From contig BDDD01000357.1 of the NCBI GenBank assembly GCA_001972305.1, positions 429,772 to 493,771 of the forward strand: a stretch of 64,000 nt of DNA. The letters run 5' to 3'. Position 1 is the stretch's first letter, and every line of letters begins with the position of its first letter. Shown here piece by piece: positions 34,802 through 47,377 of the stretch. The notes beneath the pieces were generated by a model that did not search any database, was not told the DNA's origin, and saw nothing but the letters and a program-made list of their open reading frames with translations. The DNA comes from Cephalotus follicularis. Taxonomy: Eukaryota > Streptophyta > Magnoliopsida > Oxalidales > Cephalotaceae. The position numbers were made by a program, and so were the translations under genes.

Positions 34802-37800
34802 ATCTCCCACTTGGCCCTAAATCCATGAACCTTATAGCCTGAGCATATCATACATAAGACTCTTTCAAGTACAGAATAGCTAATGGCATTGGTCAGTGGG
34901 TCTGCTAAGTTTGTTACCTTCGCAAATCTCTCAATTTGATTTCGTTTCACTGTATTATGATCTCCACGATCATATGATCTAACTGATCAAGCGATACCGT
35001 CGCTTTTTAGAATGAAAGGGAACGGCAAAGAGACCATGGTTTCTGGGTTAGTGCAAAACCCTTCATCGTCATCACAGTCACCACAACTGGATTAACAACG
35101 AGTTGGAACCACTTGAAGTTCATCATAGAACTTCTGTTTCCAAAACAGCTACTTGAATGTGGTATACTAGGTCATGACGTACTCAAATTGCACCATGGAG
35201 TTTTTCAGCATCCTTTGCCTTAAACTCTTGCATCTCTTATTGCACCTCTGTTCAGGATATTAAAGATATCCTTAAACGAATTAGTGATTAACCAAATCAC
35301 ATTAAAATTGTAGAGTTCCTATAACCCTTAAGTTTTAAATCTTCGCTATTTCCTCTATATGTCAAATAGGGATACTGAGCTCTTCTCAGGTTTCCATTAT
35401 CCCTAATGACAATTTCCAGTGCCATACACTGGAATTAGGACTGAAAATAGACTAGCCACTCTCTCGGGCATGTCTGATGTCAGGCTCAGTACAAGGTATG
35501 ACATACATGACAGAATCCACAGCCCGCGCTTATGGTTTACTGTTTGTGCGTGTTTTTTCCTTAATGTCTCCAAAGACATCCTCTTGGAAAGAATAATTCC
35601 ATGGCCAATTGGTAGTACGCCATATAAAAGGAATCCTTTTCGCCATACCAATCAGCTCCCTACTAATGTACTGTCTTTGGGAAAGCCCAAGCAATCTACT
35701 CGATCCACTCTTTAGATCTTCATTCTCTAAAACGTAGAAAGCCTCTCCCAAATCATTGATAGAGAAATTCTTGGTTTATTGTACTTACATGAACTGTACC
35801 ATGTTAATGTACTTTAACCAAGACAGTGATATCTGGGTTATCCTATATCCGGTAGACATAAGGCATATCTATACCAAAAGATGTTTCAGCTACAGAATGC
35901 TAGCTTAGGATCAACCATAGACCTCTATATCTTGCATTATCCGAATGGACTTAAGCATATGCGATTTTCTAGAAAATATAGTCAACCTATCGTTTCATTC
36001 TATAACCTTTCTTTGCTAATCGTGCTTTAAAGGTTTCAACCTGTGTCCGTTTATTCAACCTTTGTCCGTTTACACCTATCTTCTCCTTGAAGATATTTGT
36101 GTGCAACCAATGAGCATCCCGCCCTTGGAGCACTCACCAAGTTACCACACCTGGTGGGCGTATATGGTGTCCATTTCGGGTATCATGGCTCCATGCCATG
36201 CCCTAGAATCAGTGCTCTTCGCTGGTCCTTGTAGCTGATAGGCTTGTCATCCCATGATGACATAAGTTTTGTCAGTGCTATCGTCGAGAATCTCTCAAGC
36301 ATTGTCACAAACTTTGCCTATATTATCCTATCTAGAGGATAGCCTTATTGAGATTCCATCTCAGTCCAAATTATGTCTTAAGAGGATTCAACCTCTAATT
36401 CCTTATTGTCCTATGGATTTTCACCCAGTAGTAACTTCCTTAGTTATACCTTGCTCCCACTGTTTCCTGTAAACAAGTATTCCCTCCTTGGGAATTTACA
36501 GTTTGCGACACAAAACTTTTGTTAGCTGGGATACGCATAACAAAAAATTTTGTTCGCTAGGATGATGAAATGATATCATAAGCTCTTCTTATGATATCCC
36601 ACAAACCGGCAATGATCCACTCATGCCTCCAGCTTTGAAAGTCTCCGCCTTCTAATACAAGCTGGACAGCCTTTAACCCTTTTGATTTAGGCTGGGTTTC
36701 CTCCATGTATGATCTCCTTGATCATATGATATCCTCATGACATCGGAGGGGACGAATTTTGAGGAATCCAGATTTGGATATGTATTGCCCTGTGCAATGC
36801 ATAACCCAGAAGGAGATAGGAAGATGTATAAAAGATATCATGGACTGGAGCTTTTCTACAAAGTCCATATGCTCCGTGCGGATACACCATTCCCATATGG
36901 TTTCTCCAGGAGATGTCCATTTAGAGAGAAAGTCCTATTATCTCTCATAATCTTTTATTATTTTGTTCCTTATTGAATTGTTAATGCAATGGTTATAACT
37001 TAGATTCTTTTAGTCCACGTGCCTCTTGCACTAACTAGAATATTGTTATGTATGAGAATAAAGAATTTTATCACAAATTCAAGCTCCTTGCTTATCTCAT
37101 ACAAACAGAAACAAAGTATCTTGCAATATTCTATATACAAGAATCCAACAAATATCCATTTGCAATTACAAACAATTCATTACGCCTATCCAAATGGTGT
37201 GAATCCTCTGATTCAACACCAAGGCGTATATCCACAGCTTTAACAGCTTCTTGCTGCCTAGCTTCTCTTAGCTCCTTGCATACAGATATCAATGTTAGTA
37301 TCATAACCTGAGTTTCTTACTCAAGTTCAACTTACATTAAAAGCTAGTAAGTGAAAGTGGAAGTATCTTACACCGCGGTACTTTCACCTGTGGATATAAG
37401 GAACTTTTACAGTTTTCCTTTTTAATGCCTTGCTTCCCACAACAAGCATTCTCCTTGGGATCATTTCATTAATGGCATCCCTAAGCACTCCTTGTGCTTT
37501 ACCCTTTTTATCTTTTAAGGCTTCTTGCCTTTGGAACATGATCCCACAATCTATCCCTCTTGGATGTTGTCCTACAAGAAGATAAAAGAATGAGCATGGC
37601 TGATTTAGTCTTACCACAGACCAAATCTGCCTCCTTTAGAGCCAAACAACTCTCTCAGTTGTGTAAGAATGACCCTTAAGGTTTCCACGTGTGCTCATAA
37701 TTCATGCAACCATTTGACCTCCTTGGTCTTGTCACTCTTTGACATGTTTACATGAATGGTTGGGAATATTCAGTCATCACATGAGCCTCTCACATGCTCG

Positions 37801-39808
37801 TGAGTATCAAGCGTACCTAACGCTGCCGTTATATGAAATTGGACCATTAAAATTATTTGTGTGGTGCTAACTGCCAATTGAGTAAGATTGAGTATGTCTA
37901 ACAACCTATATAGAGAAATATTAGCAGATTATTCCAATTAATGTTATTACCATAATCCTTGGCCTTTAGTCATTTTGGCTCCTCCCACTATTCTAATCGT
38001 ATCCCACACCTCCTATGTGGAACTCGGGAGGCCTCTCGCTTCCTAGTGGGGATCAGAATCTATCCAGCATACTATGGTCCCGACTTTCGCCGCGCAAACC
38101 ATAATACCTGAATAGGTAGGTATGTATACCAATTTACATTAAGGACCTCTCGCCCTTAGTGTAAGATCCGATACAAGATTCGGCCTGTCGGCCCATATAG
38201 TCCCACTTACAGTGTGCCAACAATATGGTCCCGGTATAAGTCAAACCCACAATCCTCAAAGAAATTAACTTGTCTTGAAGTACCCATATGTATCGATGTC
38301 CTGATGCCAAAACAAAGTCATTTCCTTCCAGCACAACCCCTGTACTGAAATTGAACATAAATGGTCATACGGGGGACCTCTGCTTTTACAGTGTCATCCC
38401 CAATATGTCCACACCATTCAACGAAAATGATGGAAGGCCAACGACAGGGCAGCCATTTGCCCCAACGCTTATGGACTTATTATTTCCAATTTGGAGGAAT
38501 TTGATAAGGTCTCATCAAGTTTTATTAGCCAACCCATTTTTAAGATTCATTTTTATCTTCCAATCTCTTTGGAACGGCTTACATGCTTGGACGTGTTTGG
38601 ATTATTTGCAAAAAGAAAACATTCATCTCATGCACCCTAAAAGTGGCCCGACTTGGGACTGAAACTATCAGTGACCACAAGAGCCAACGTGATCACTTGG
38701 TCTCCTAGGTGTACTAATTTAAATTAACATTATTACAAATGTTACCACGCATACATGGTCTTCAACTGGTATTGCAATCTTCTTGATCCTCTCTTCAACT
38801 CCATTTCACCTTTTCTAGAAACTTACACTGGGTGTACAGAATAAAAAGAAAAAGAAATACAAAAGAGGGAGAAGATATTTCTATTCTACCACGAATAAAA
38901 TTAAGAACAAGAAAAATAATATGGCGCACATAGGTAGCGTTATTACAGACCATATGAATTCCAAGCATAATAATGAAATTAAATCATCCACGAAAGAAAC
39001 CACAAAGCTAGGTCAAGTCCCAAAGCCTAGCATCATGCATAAAAAATTCAAAAAATATAACCAGCATATTTAATGAATAAACACGTAAACAATTTAATAT
39101 TCAATAGCTCATCGATTTTACTAATGGCCAACCGAGAATGCAACTCCCACTAAATTAATTAAAATCTAGTGTCCCGTGATGTAGCTTATTACTAAATTTA
39201 ATCTCATGGCTCTTCCATGTGATTGTTGAGTGAATAAAAAGAATAATGCAATTAAATATTAGTAAACTAATATTAATATTCCTCTTGAATATCATATTTC
39301 CTCTTGAAATATATATTGCATTATATTAATGAACTTAGTGTATAAGTGAATTAAATTTCCTCTTGAAACACCCTGGTGTGTGCCTGTCCTCTTAACAGTC
39401 AGGTAATCTGTCAGACAGACTATACTAACCAGTACAGTAAGTCTTAACAGAAAGAAATGCACACAACTAGTTTTTTAAGAAAAATTACAGTCACTTTATA
39501 AACCCACGTTTAATGACTACTTAAGGTCCGTTCGAGATCCTAAATTGTACAACAGATTTTTGAATGCTCACATGCATTTCAAATGCCCTATGTACTAATC
39601 TTCAGCTCATCGAACTACCAATTAATTAGTCGTTTACACTAGTTCACCCAATTGACAAAAACAATCAGAATGAGCAACATTCCGATCGAACCAAAATTGC
39701 CAATTGCACTCAAGGGATGAAATTGCAATAAAACAGTCAAGGCACAAAGTTAATCTATAAGCCATTAGATATCAAAAAAAAAAAGGTTTGATTATAGCTC
39801 ATTAGGTC
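34802..39808 (-). pseudogene. Decayed interior of element G with copia pol scraps
   Basis: On the minus strand, near 34800-34925, NLADPLTNAI and a following GYKVHG-type sequence match the RNase H tail of copia polyproteins. Around 35600-35750 GEAFYVL, SSRLLGLSQRQYISREL matches the copia reverse transcriptase region that usually reads 'LGLSQ..YI..VL'. Sequence at 37960-38440 resembles the interior of element C. The remainder shows no domain I can name. It is a heavily broken fossil. Confidence 0.65.
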
Positions 39809-39822
39809 GCTCTGATACCACT
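39809..39822 (-). other. Primer-binding site of element G
   Basis: On the minus strand AGTGGTATCAGAGC directly follows the LTR end, the initiator tRNA-Met site. Confidence 0.82.
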
Positions 39823-42522
39823 TGTTGGGAACCCCCGACCCCCGGGGGCAGCGAGGCTCCAAAGGCGCGGCGGAAGTGAAACAAAAACTCAATTATGGGC
39901 ATTGGGTGTAAAGGGTGATAAATTTTAATTTTCAATCAAATGATTGATCCCCTAGTAATGGGTTACCCATATAACCCAGACCAATGTCCACAATTGTCCC
40001 ATTAAGCCGAGGAACCCTAAATGACGCATCTAGCCAAACCATCACCCCGATCCAAGCATAAGGGAGAAACGGGTTTGGAGTGAGAGTTGCTGTAAACTCT
40101 CGCTTTGGTCACAAACAATTGCATTAAGGGAACGCACACAATCCCTAGGCAATTGACCCACAAACCCGAACCAAGAGCAATCCCTAACCCTAAAGAATCA
40201 CAATGGTTCCTCCACAAAACCAAGGGGGTTTGGACATGGAACACAAACCATAGCCACAACCCGAAATTGCAAGCTAAACCCGTAACAAGCAATTCCAACA
40301 CACAAGACAAAACCATATTCATCTTGGGTTAGGCTTGGGTTGGCAAACCCTAGCCCCAAAAGAATCCACAACAAGGGAAGCTAGAAATGGTTACCTCAAG
40401 TGATGGCTCATTCCTTCAAGAGCTCCTTCATCACTTTGATTGCACATCCTCTATTAAAGGTCCAAGCTCCAAGCTCCAAGCTCCAAGCTCCTCCTTTATC
40501 CACGCACACGGAAGAAGATGATGGAGGTTTGAGTGTTTATCCTACACTATAAACTCTATAGATAAAGATGAAATGCAAGGCACAAGTCATCTCCACCTAC
40601 GTTGAGCTTTGAGGGGTGAAAGGATGGTTGAAAATGGCAGAAAAATTGCACCATGCGATATTGGCGTCAACGCCTAACCCATGGCGTCGACGCGTACGAT
40701 CTGCAGGTCAAAGAGAGAAGGCGGCCAGGAAGAGTGAGAGAGAGAGAAAGAGAAAAGATTTGTGTGTTAAAAAAGCTTTTCTCAAGCTTTATATAATCTC
40801 CTCCAGGCGTCAACCCCTACCGACGGCGTTGACTCTTCCAGTATACGCGTCAACGCAATGCTCTCCATAGCGTCAACGCGTAAAGTCCCTGGTTTCCATA
40901 ACGTCAACGTAATGCTCTCCATGGCGTCGACGCAATGTATCCGCCTATCATAACGTCAACGTCTACCGATGGCGTCAACGCGTAAGGATGGATGAGACTT
41001 ACTATTTCTTCCTGTCTTGGCGTCAATGCATGCTCTTCATGGCATTGACGTCTAGGGACTTTGTCATGGCGTCGACACATGATCTCCATGGTGTCAACGC
41101 GTAAAGTCACTGGAATCCATGGTGTCCACGCATACTCTCTATGGCATCGACGCCCAAGACGAGGATGAGACATTTCTCTTCTATATACAATTTCAACTCT
41201 TTGCTTGGAGATTTCATCCTGGCAATGCATGGACATAAATCCAGCACATGAAACACTCACTGGCAAAGCAATATCCTCTCGATGTTGTCCTTTCACTAAA
41301 TGACATGTGTCTCTCACATGTGTCAACATGTTCAAAGAAGGTAGGACCCGGAAAGCATGGTCAATATCTGGTATGCTGATAAGTTTCTCAGAACATCCCG
41401 AGTTCTTATACGACCATCCTAATAGTCCACTTGACTATTCACAAGATGGCCCCGGTGTGAGCTCTTATCACCCCCGGATCCGTGTATCACCACGTCTATC
41501 AGTCCATAACCAGATAGCCAGAGCTTTAAGCTTGTCTTCGGCATATGTGTCATGTAACCCTCATCACTTTAGACTCCGACCATGGACAAGGGTGTGGATA
41601 AATGTCCACCCAAGATATTCCGTGACCATATAAATCTGTGAATACATTGTGACTTCGGCGGACCTCACTGGAATCACCCTAGATCTAGTCCGCCTACACC
41701 TGGCCAGGATTTCAATCAGCAATAGTCAAGATCATATAGAGCCATTCATCCATCATTACGGGTGTGATGATTCCATATTGCGGACTACGCCCACACGTCT
41801 CAATGCAGCTTCCACATGATTCAAAGACAACCCTTTTGCCAGGACCTGGCTAGTGCTGGGGAAGGTAGAAATCAAAGTCTTGCAGTCACTACACAACGCA
41901 TGTCAGTCGCTCAGGTCTAAGGATACAACGTAGGTTAAAACCTACTAGTCACCATAGACTATGCATTACCGAAAACAATAGGGATCCTATCGACAATGGT
42001 AATGTCCATCCAGATAGGTCACCTATGGTGGGTCGGTTCAGTGTCATGCTCTCTAGCATGCACCCCGCATCAGCTTTAGTGCCATCCAAATGGCAATGAG
42101 AGAAGTCATCCTCCAAACGAGGGAGAAAGCATAATACGGCAAGTCTTTGCGGTTCTTCAATTGCCCAGAAAGAGAGCCTATGACTTGGAACTTCTGTCTG
42201 AAGGAACTAAGGACCTCATTCTCATTGCCTCTCTAGGCATGAGATCCAACCCTTCGGTGACAAGGCCCTATATGTGTACTCAGTTGACATGGCGATCAAA
42301 CTGATCCGCTTTTGAGGGTTTGGGATATAACATATATCCGGTTTTCCATTGTGAATATATATGCACAATTGAACATAACTGGAAATCAGAATATAGGATA
42401 AGCGTGTAAAGTACATATATGCAGCCAACCATAGGCTTGCATGGATTATTCCAATTAAGGAATGTATCATATATGCACACCCATTTAGCCCTCATGGCTT
42501 GTAGGGACACCTAACTCCAACA
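39823..42522 (-). repeat. LTR G, complete copy
   Basis: About 2.7 kb. Its last part (42365-42522) is nearly identical to 34645-34801. It contains the GCGTCAACGC/GCGTCGACGC cluster at 40660-41165 and a short CCAAGCTCCAAGCTCCAAG repeat near 40470. No gene is present. Confidence 0.82.
40660..41165. repeat. GCGTCAACGC / GCGTCGACGC cluster in LTR G
   Basis: About fifteen copies of GGCGTC(G/A)ACGC and close variants at irregular intervals of 15-50 bp, many preceded by CATGG or CCATGG. The spacers are dissimilar. Confidence 0.78.
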
Positions 42523-42599
42523 GGAACGTGAAGCTGAGGTGATTGAAACATTTCCTCACTTTTTCGGAATGTAAAGTTAAATTCAAGGAAGAATTTTCT

Positions 42600-42614
42600 A
42601 TAAGGATGGGGGAA
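42600..42614 (+). other. Polypurine tract of element F
   Basis: AAGGATGGGGGAA immediately before the TG start of the 3' LTR at 42615. Just upstream (42523-42570) lies EREAEV.ETFPHFF, the usual C-terminal end of chromovirus pol. Confidence 0.8.
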
Positions 42615-45189
42615 TGTAATAACTGTAATTTTTAATTAATGTATACTGTACAATTGATGAATAAAATATATATTAGACTGAGATTAAATGTCCAATTATT
42701 ATGACCATTGTGGTTATTGAATTGTTGAAGGCTAACTTAAAACTAGAAATTGGGCTAAATCGAATAAAAATGGAAATAATTGCATGAAAGTTTAAATAAA
42801 TGGATTAAGGCGCCAAGCCATCGACGCCCAATGCCAAACTGTCAACGCTTGTACCTAACCATCCACGCTCACGAATAACAGTCGACGCTTTGAGCTCAGT
42901 TAAATGAATGATACCTGTCGTTTGGATTGGATAAAACGGTGGATAAACCGTCGACGCCAAAGAGCATACCATCGACACCTTGCACGGTGCCAGGTGGGTG
43001 CTACGCGTCATATGAAACAGAGCAATGGCGCAAAACGTTCTCTTACATGGACAAGTGTCCTTGAATGTGTGCAACAATAACCAAACGTGTCTTCAGCTGC
43101 TGCAAAAGCCAGATTAGTGTCTGAAGATGCCTTCAACGCATGCAACCTGCAAACATAAGAGAGAAAGACAAACCAGTGAGAGAAAGAGGGAAGAAAACGT
43201 TAAGGGTTAAAGTTAATAAGATTAATGAATCACTGGTACGAAATCCCACCTATATCAGTGTGAGTGAATAATTAGAGTGTTAGAAATATTGGAAAGAGGA
43301 GGGATCATTCTAGGAGAATTATTTGACCTTGCATGTTAAACAAGGAGTGTTCAAAGTGAAAATTGAAGCTTCCATTGAAGAGGTAAGCTACTGATTTGGA
43401 TTCTTGCTGTTATCGTGGTTAAACAAATATCTAAACATACTGATTTTGATATTTATACTACTGTTAAACATGCAACCTATAGATTGAGTCCTGTAATTGT
43501 TGGAGATTGTTGGAGTTGAAGGAGATTGGACTTAGAGAGAAGAATCAAACCAACTGATTCTGGGATAAGCGATTGAGGTAGGAACTTTGACATGATTTTG
43601 AACATATAGTATGTATATCATGTCTGGATAATTGCTATATGATTGCATGTTGTTAATTGGGTTGGATTGAATTATACATGCATGCTATGTTTTCTGGAAA
43701 TGGTCTGGTCGACTTAAAGTGCTGACGCTTAGTCTAGGGCCGTCGATGCTTAAGGCATAGACGTTGATGCTTAAGGCATAGATGTCGACGCTTTGGACGA
43801 CATTACATTGGCACTTTAACGCATGAACACTGTCGACGCCGTGGGTATCCTATCGACGCTTTGAGTATAAGCGGCTACGCTTTAGTCAAAACTGTCGACG
43901 CTTTAGTGTACTGTTATGGCTAATCGTACGAAATTACACTGGTTTCCAATGGGATGATGTCCATAATCAACCTTGCTTGGTATAATCAGAATATAGGATT
44001 GGAACAGCTTTGTTTCTACTATTTGATTGCATATATCGAGATTGATTGTATTGTTGTTCTGGAATAAAATGAATTGTTAGTATGCATTGCATATCATACA
44101 AATTGATTATTGTCACAAAGTATTTCACATAAATACTACTGTTGCAAGTGTTTTCCAGAATTGTTTCAAGTGTTTTTCCCAAAATGTGGAAAGTGTTTAA
44201 AATAATTGAAAATGTTTCAAGTGTTTCCAAAAGTGCAAGTGTTCAAGTGTTCAAGTGTTTTCTCTATAACAGAACCAGTTATAAGTGTTATTATGCCATT
44301 GAGCAAAATATTGTCTTACTGTTTTCCAAGTGAATTTATGTTTTATCGTTTTCTCTATCAAAGAGAACTTATTATATTACATTGCATATATGTAATATGA
44401 GTGAATTGTGTGTGATTGAAGTGATGCTGATGGTTTAGTGATCGGAGTGTGTCACTGACTACGGCGGTGAGCCTATGTGCCAAGAGTTTATGGCTAGAGC
44501 TTATTTACCAAACTTATCTGTAATGCAGATCATGAGTGTTAACTGCCCGCCAAGTGCCGGCAATAGTGTTTACCTTTTCTGCCATCATCGGAGTGCATGG
44601 TGGTAGTTAGGTGGTGCATCGGTTGGGCTAGGAGATAGCACTAGATGACACCCATCAGTGGTCTTCGGACAAAGTGATTGATTGTTTGTACCCTTGTGCG
44701 GTATGATTGATAAGTGAGTGATTGTAGCCACTTGGCATGATTGCTTATATATATATATATATAACTACTGTTTTCAAAATGATTAACTATCATGCATGAT
44801 TGCATCTTGATATTCTTTATCATGCACATTTCCTACTTAGCCGAGTGAGGACAAAGGCTAGTACCTACTATTTCAGATTGACGACGATTATTGTGGACCT
44901 GATGCTGAAGCTATACTTGGAGGCTTCTTATCTTTAAAGTTGTTGTTGAAAATTGTAATAAGTCCTACTCAGTTGTTATATTTACATTTCCGATATGTAA
45001 TATATAACTCGTGTTGTACTTGGCATGCATGTAGTATGGGTTGCATGCGAATACTTTTATATAATCCAGTAAAGTGAATGCTTCCGCAAGGTTTTATATT
45101 TTATGACTGTTTTGGTAAATACTGGATTAACTGATAACCATGTGTTGTAATATTAATTAAATATTAATAAGTGAAAACGGGGTGTGATA
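42615..45189 (+). repeat. F 3' LTR
   Basis: Partner of 29980-32533, followed by the duplication GCTAT at 45190-45194. It contains the same GTCGAC clusters at 42810-42985 and 43700-43915. Confidence 0.93.
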
Positions 45190-45194
45190 GCTAT

Positions 45195-45519
45195 CACACT
45201 CAATTCTTGTTAAACAAAAAGTGGAATTTGATACACTTGATTTACATGTCTTGATCAGTGGGCATGCAACTTTCTTAAAAGGCTTTCATGGTGTTTAACA
45301 TTTGTTGTTATCAAGTTCCTTTCTGATTTTATAAGTTGGTTTTGTTGCTTCTTAGAACTGGTTTAGTCTCTGATGAGCTTTGAGTTTGAAGTGCTCTTGA
45401 AATATTCAAATGATGATGCCCAATTGATAATTATTGATTACATTTGAGCGTTTGAGGAGTTGTTAATGTTAATCAAGTTGTATGTTTTGGCCATAAAATT
45501 TAGAACATACATGCAATGT
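45195..45519 (+). other. Non-coding CACTA 3' region
   Basis: AT-rich sequence that joins on to 29979 across element F. No gene or signal was recognised. Confidence 0.4.
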
Positions 45520-46044
45520 GTTTTTTTTAGGTACGACGTCAACGGTACCTAAAAGGTATACATCATTAGTCTCTTTAACTTTTAGGTACGACTCAAACGG
45601 TACCTACAAAGTATACACATTAATCTTTAACCTTTAGGTACGGTCAAAATCGTGCCTATAGGGTATTATTAGGTACGGGTCACAATCGTGCCTATAGATT
45701 TTGTATATGATCCACACTCTTTAGGCACGGCCAAATTAGCTATACCTAAAGGTACTTTTGGTTACGGTGAATAGCCGTACCTAAAGAAGCCATAAGGTAC
45801 GGCTTTTGTCGTCCCTAAAACCCATATTTGGTGTACCTACTGATTCCTAAAACTGTACCAACAACTCTTTAAGTACGCATACGTACCATACTTAATGCCA
45901 TGCCTAATTCCTTTTGGTAGGGTTCCAATTGTGCCGAAGAGTTTTAGGAACGTATATCAATTGAGTCCCCAATTTGTCGTCCCTAAGCTCTGCGTAAAGT
46001 CTTTAGGTACAATTTCTGAACTTTTAGTCCCTTTTTTTGATGTG
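45520..46044 (+). repeat. CACTA subterminal repeats and probable 3' terminus
   Basis: About seven units of TTAGGTACGG, a 10-15-bp spacer and an inverted CCGTACCTAAA, spaced roughly 60-70 bp apart, decaying toward CGTCCCTAAA/TTTAGTCCC. Such subterminal repeats bind the CACTA TNPA-type protein in studied elements. The array ends TAGTCCCTTTTTTTGATGTG, which on the other strand (CACATCAAAAAAAGGGAC) resembles the CACTACAAAAAAA terminus. The matching left end is not in the window, so the terminus is an inference. Confidence 0.6.
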
Positions 46045-47377
46045 TTGAGAGAGATTCACTTGAACTTATGTACTTGGCTTTTTTTTTGGAAGGGGGAGGG
46101 GGTTATAACCAAAACAAGGGTATTATTGGATTTTTATAAAATTTGTTGACGGATTTATCAGTTAACATTTTCAAATGTTTGACTAACGGAAGACGTAAAA
46201 TGTTATGCATTTTGTAAACGTGAATGAGGTATTTATAATATTTAAAAATACAATGACCTAAGTGTTAATAGGTTTAAATCTTATCATAAATTTTATATAA
46301 TTTACTCTAAAATTTATCAAATTAAAAATAAGTATGTATAACTTTTCAACGAATATTGATTTGTCTAAAATAGATAATAGACGTAAACGCACACTAAAAC
46401 TCATAAAGTGGTTTTGTTTACAATAAAAATGTAATGAGATTAAAAACAAAAACAAAAACAAAAGTGTCGAATCAGAACAGACCAGTCCATGTTACCATTA
46501 GGCAAACTTATCATCTAATATGCAATAATGAATGAACAATGGTATTGTCATATTACGTGTATCAATGAATAATCTAATCAGTCCTTTTCAAACATCTTTA
46601 ATCCATTGTGTGGAATAGATTACCTCGAACGACCAAATGTCAAGACTGTTTGAATGATCCGAAGTATCCATAATGAATGTCTTAATTTTGTGATAATATA
46701 TGTTGAGTGTGATAAAAAAAAAATGCATTGGATTGAGAAAGGCTAGTGATATAAAATTGAAGACACACTTCAATTTTTATATTTTCTATTCCAAATGTAA
46801 CATGAAAAGATTAACTAAACATATGCCAAACAATGGTTCCCGAGTGAATGTATAGTTAACAAAGTAGGAATCAGCATGCCCCATACGCAACTTCTTCATC
46901 GTATATAAAAATAATTCAATCATACAATAAAGAAATAAATAGATTATTGTTAGCACTAAGTGGCCAAAATAGTCAAAGCACCAAAACCCACCAATACATT
47001 AGCGGCTTATTGAATCCGTGTTGATTAAGAGAGATAGAGACTAAATAATGTAGTTGTAGTGATTGGATTCATATTGGATTAAAATTATAGAAAAAGAGTT
47101 TGAATAAAACATTTAATTATATTAGTAAGTAAGAAAGGGGGTGAGAGAGAGAATCTCGCTTATTGTAATAGTAGCATCTAAGAGTTTTCATGCTAAGTTA
47201 GTTAATAATTTATGGATAAGATTAATTAATGACTTTTACGTTCATAAATAAATATTCTTAATTCCACTCATTAGTTTATTTACGTATATGTTATGTGGGG
47301 TCTTATTAAGAACAGTAGTAGTAACGCTTCATTAACCTTGTTGTTTGCTCTGTGGTTTTAGAGAGAGAGAGAGAGAG
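46045..47377 (+). other. AT-rich intergenic region and upstream region of the DUF1218 gene
   Basis: No coding signal. AT-rich sequence with several poly-A/T runs. The last part (47361-47377) is a GA repeat directly before the start codon, probably in the 5' untranslated leader. Core promoter elements cannot be placed with confidence. Confidence 0.45.
47361..47377 (+). repeat. GA microsatellite in the leader of the DUF1218 gene
   Basis: An uninterrupted (GA)n run ends one base before ATGGCTTCAACAG. GA/CT repeats in 5' leaders are common in plant genes and can act as GAGA-type promoter elements. Any role here is conjecture. Confidence 0.85.

Larger units (their letters stand above)
34606..42522 (-). 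mobile_element. Fossil Ty1/copia-like element G (minus strand) inside element F
   Basis: The right LTR (39823-42522 in + coordinates) starts, on the minus strand, TGTTGGAGTTAGG and ends GGGTTCCCAACA, and is followed by a primer site. On the left only about 160 bp of matching LTR (34645-34801) remains, preceded by about 40 bp of uncertain origin. A polypurine tract (CAAGTGGGAGAT) and copia scraps lie inside. No clear target duplication was found. It is broken, with only fragments of pol left, and is related to element C. Confidence 0.8.
29980..45189 (+). mobile_element. Fossil Ty3/gypsy element F (chromovirus-like), carrying element G
   Basis: LTRs 29980-32533 and 42615-45189 (about 2.55 kb, TGTAATAACTG to GGGTGTGACA/GATA) flank a primer site, pol domains and a polypurine tract, with the duplication GCTAT outside both ends. 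Protease, reverse transcriptase and RNase H are recognisable. Most of gag and the integrase are absent, and the interior between RNase H and the C-terminal pol scrap (near 42523) is occupied by element G. Besides these losses there are roughly half a dozen breaks. LTRs differ by a few percent by eye, suggesting an insertion well after the CACTA. LTR H (60949-63480) belongs to the same family. Confidence 0.9.
2372..46044 (+). mobile_element. CACTA (En/Spm) transposon remnant, the host layer of the nested cluster
   Basis: Coding islands of two typical CACTA genes occur in the expected order on the + strand: TNP2-type (DUF4218, DUF4216) then Transposase_24/coiled-coil type. They are separated by later insertions whose TSDs or resumed frames mark the boundaries. 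The right end is proposed at about 46044, where subterminal repeats finish in CTTTTTTTGATGTG, similar to an inverted CACTACAAAAAAAG terminus. The 5' terminus is not in the window. The genes carry several stops and frame breaks, so the copy is dead. The 3' end is less certain than the coding islands. Confidence 0.65.
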
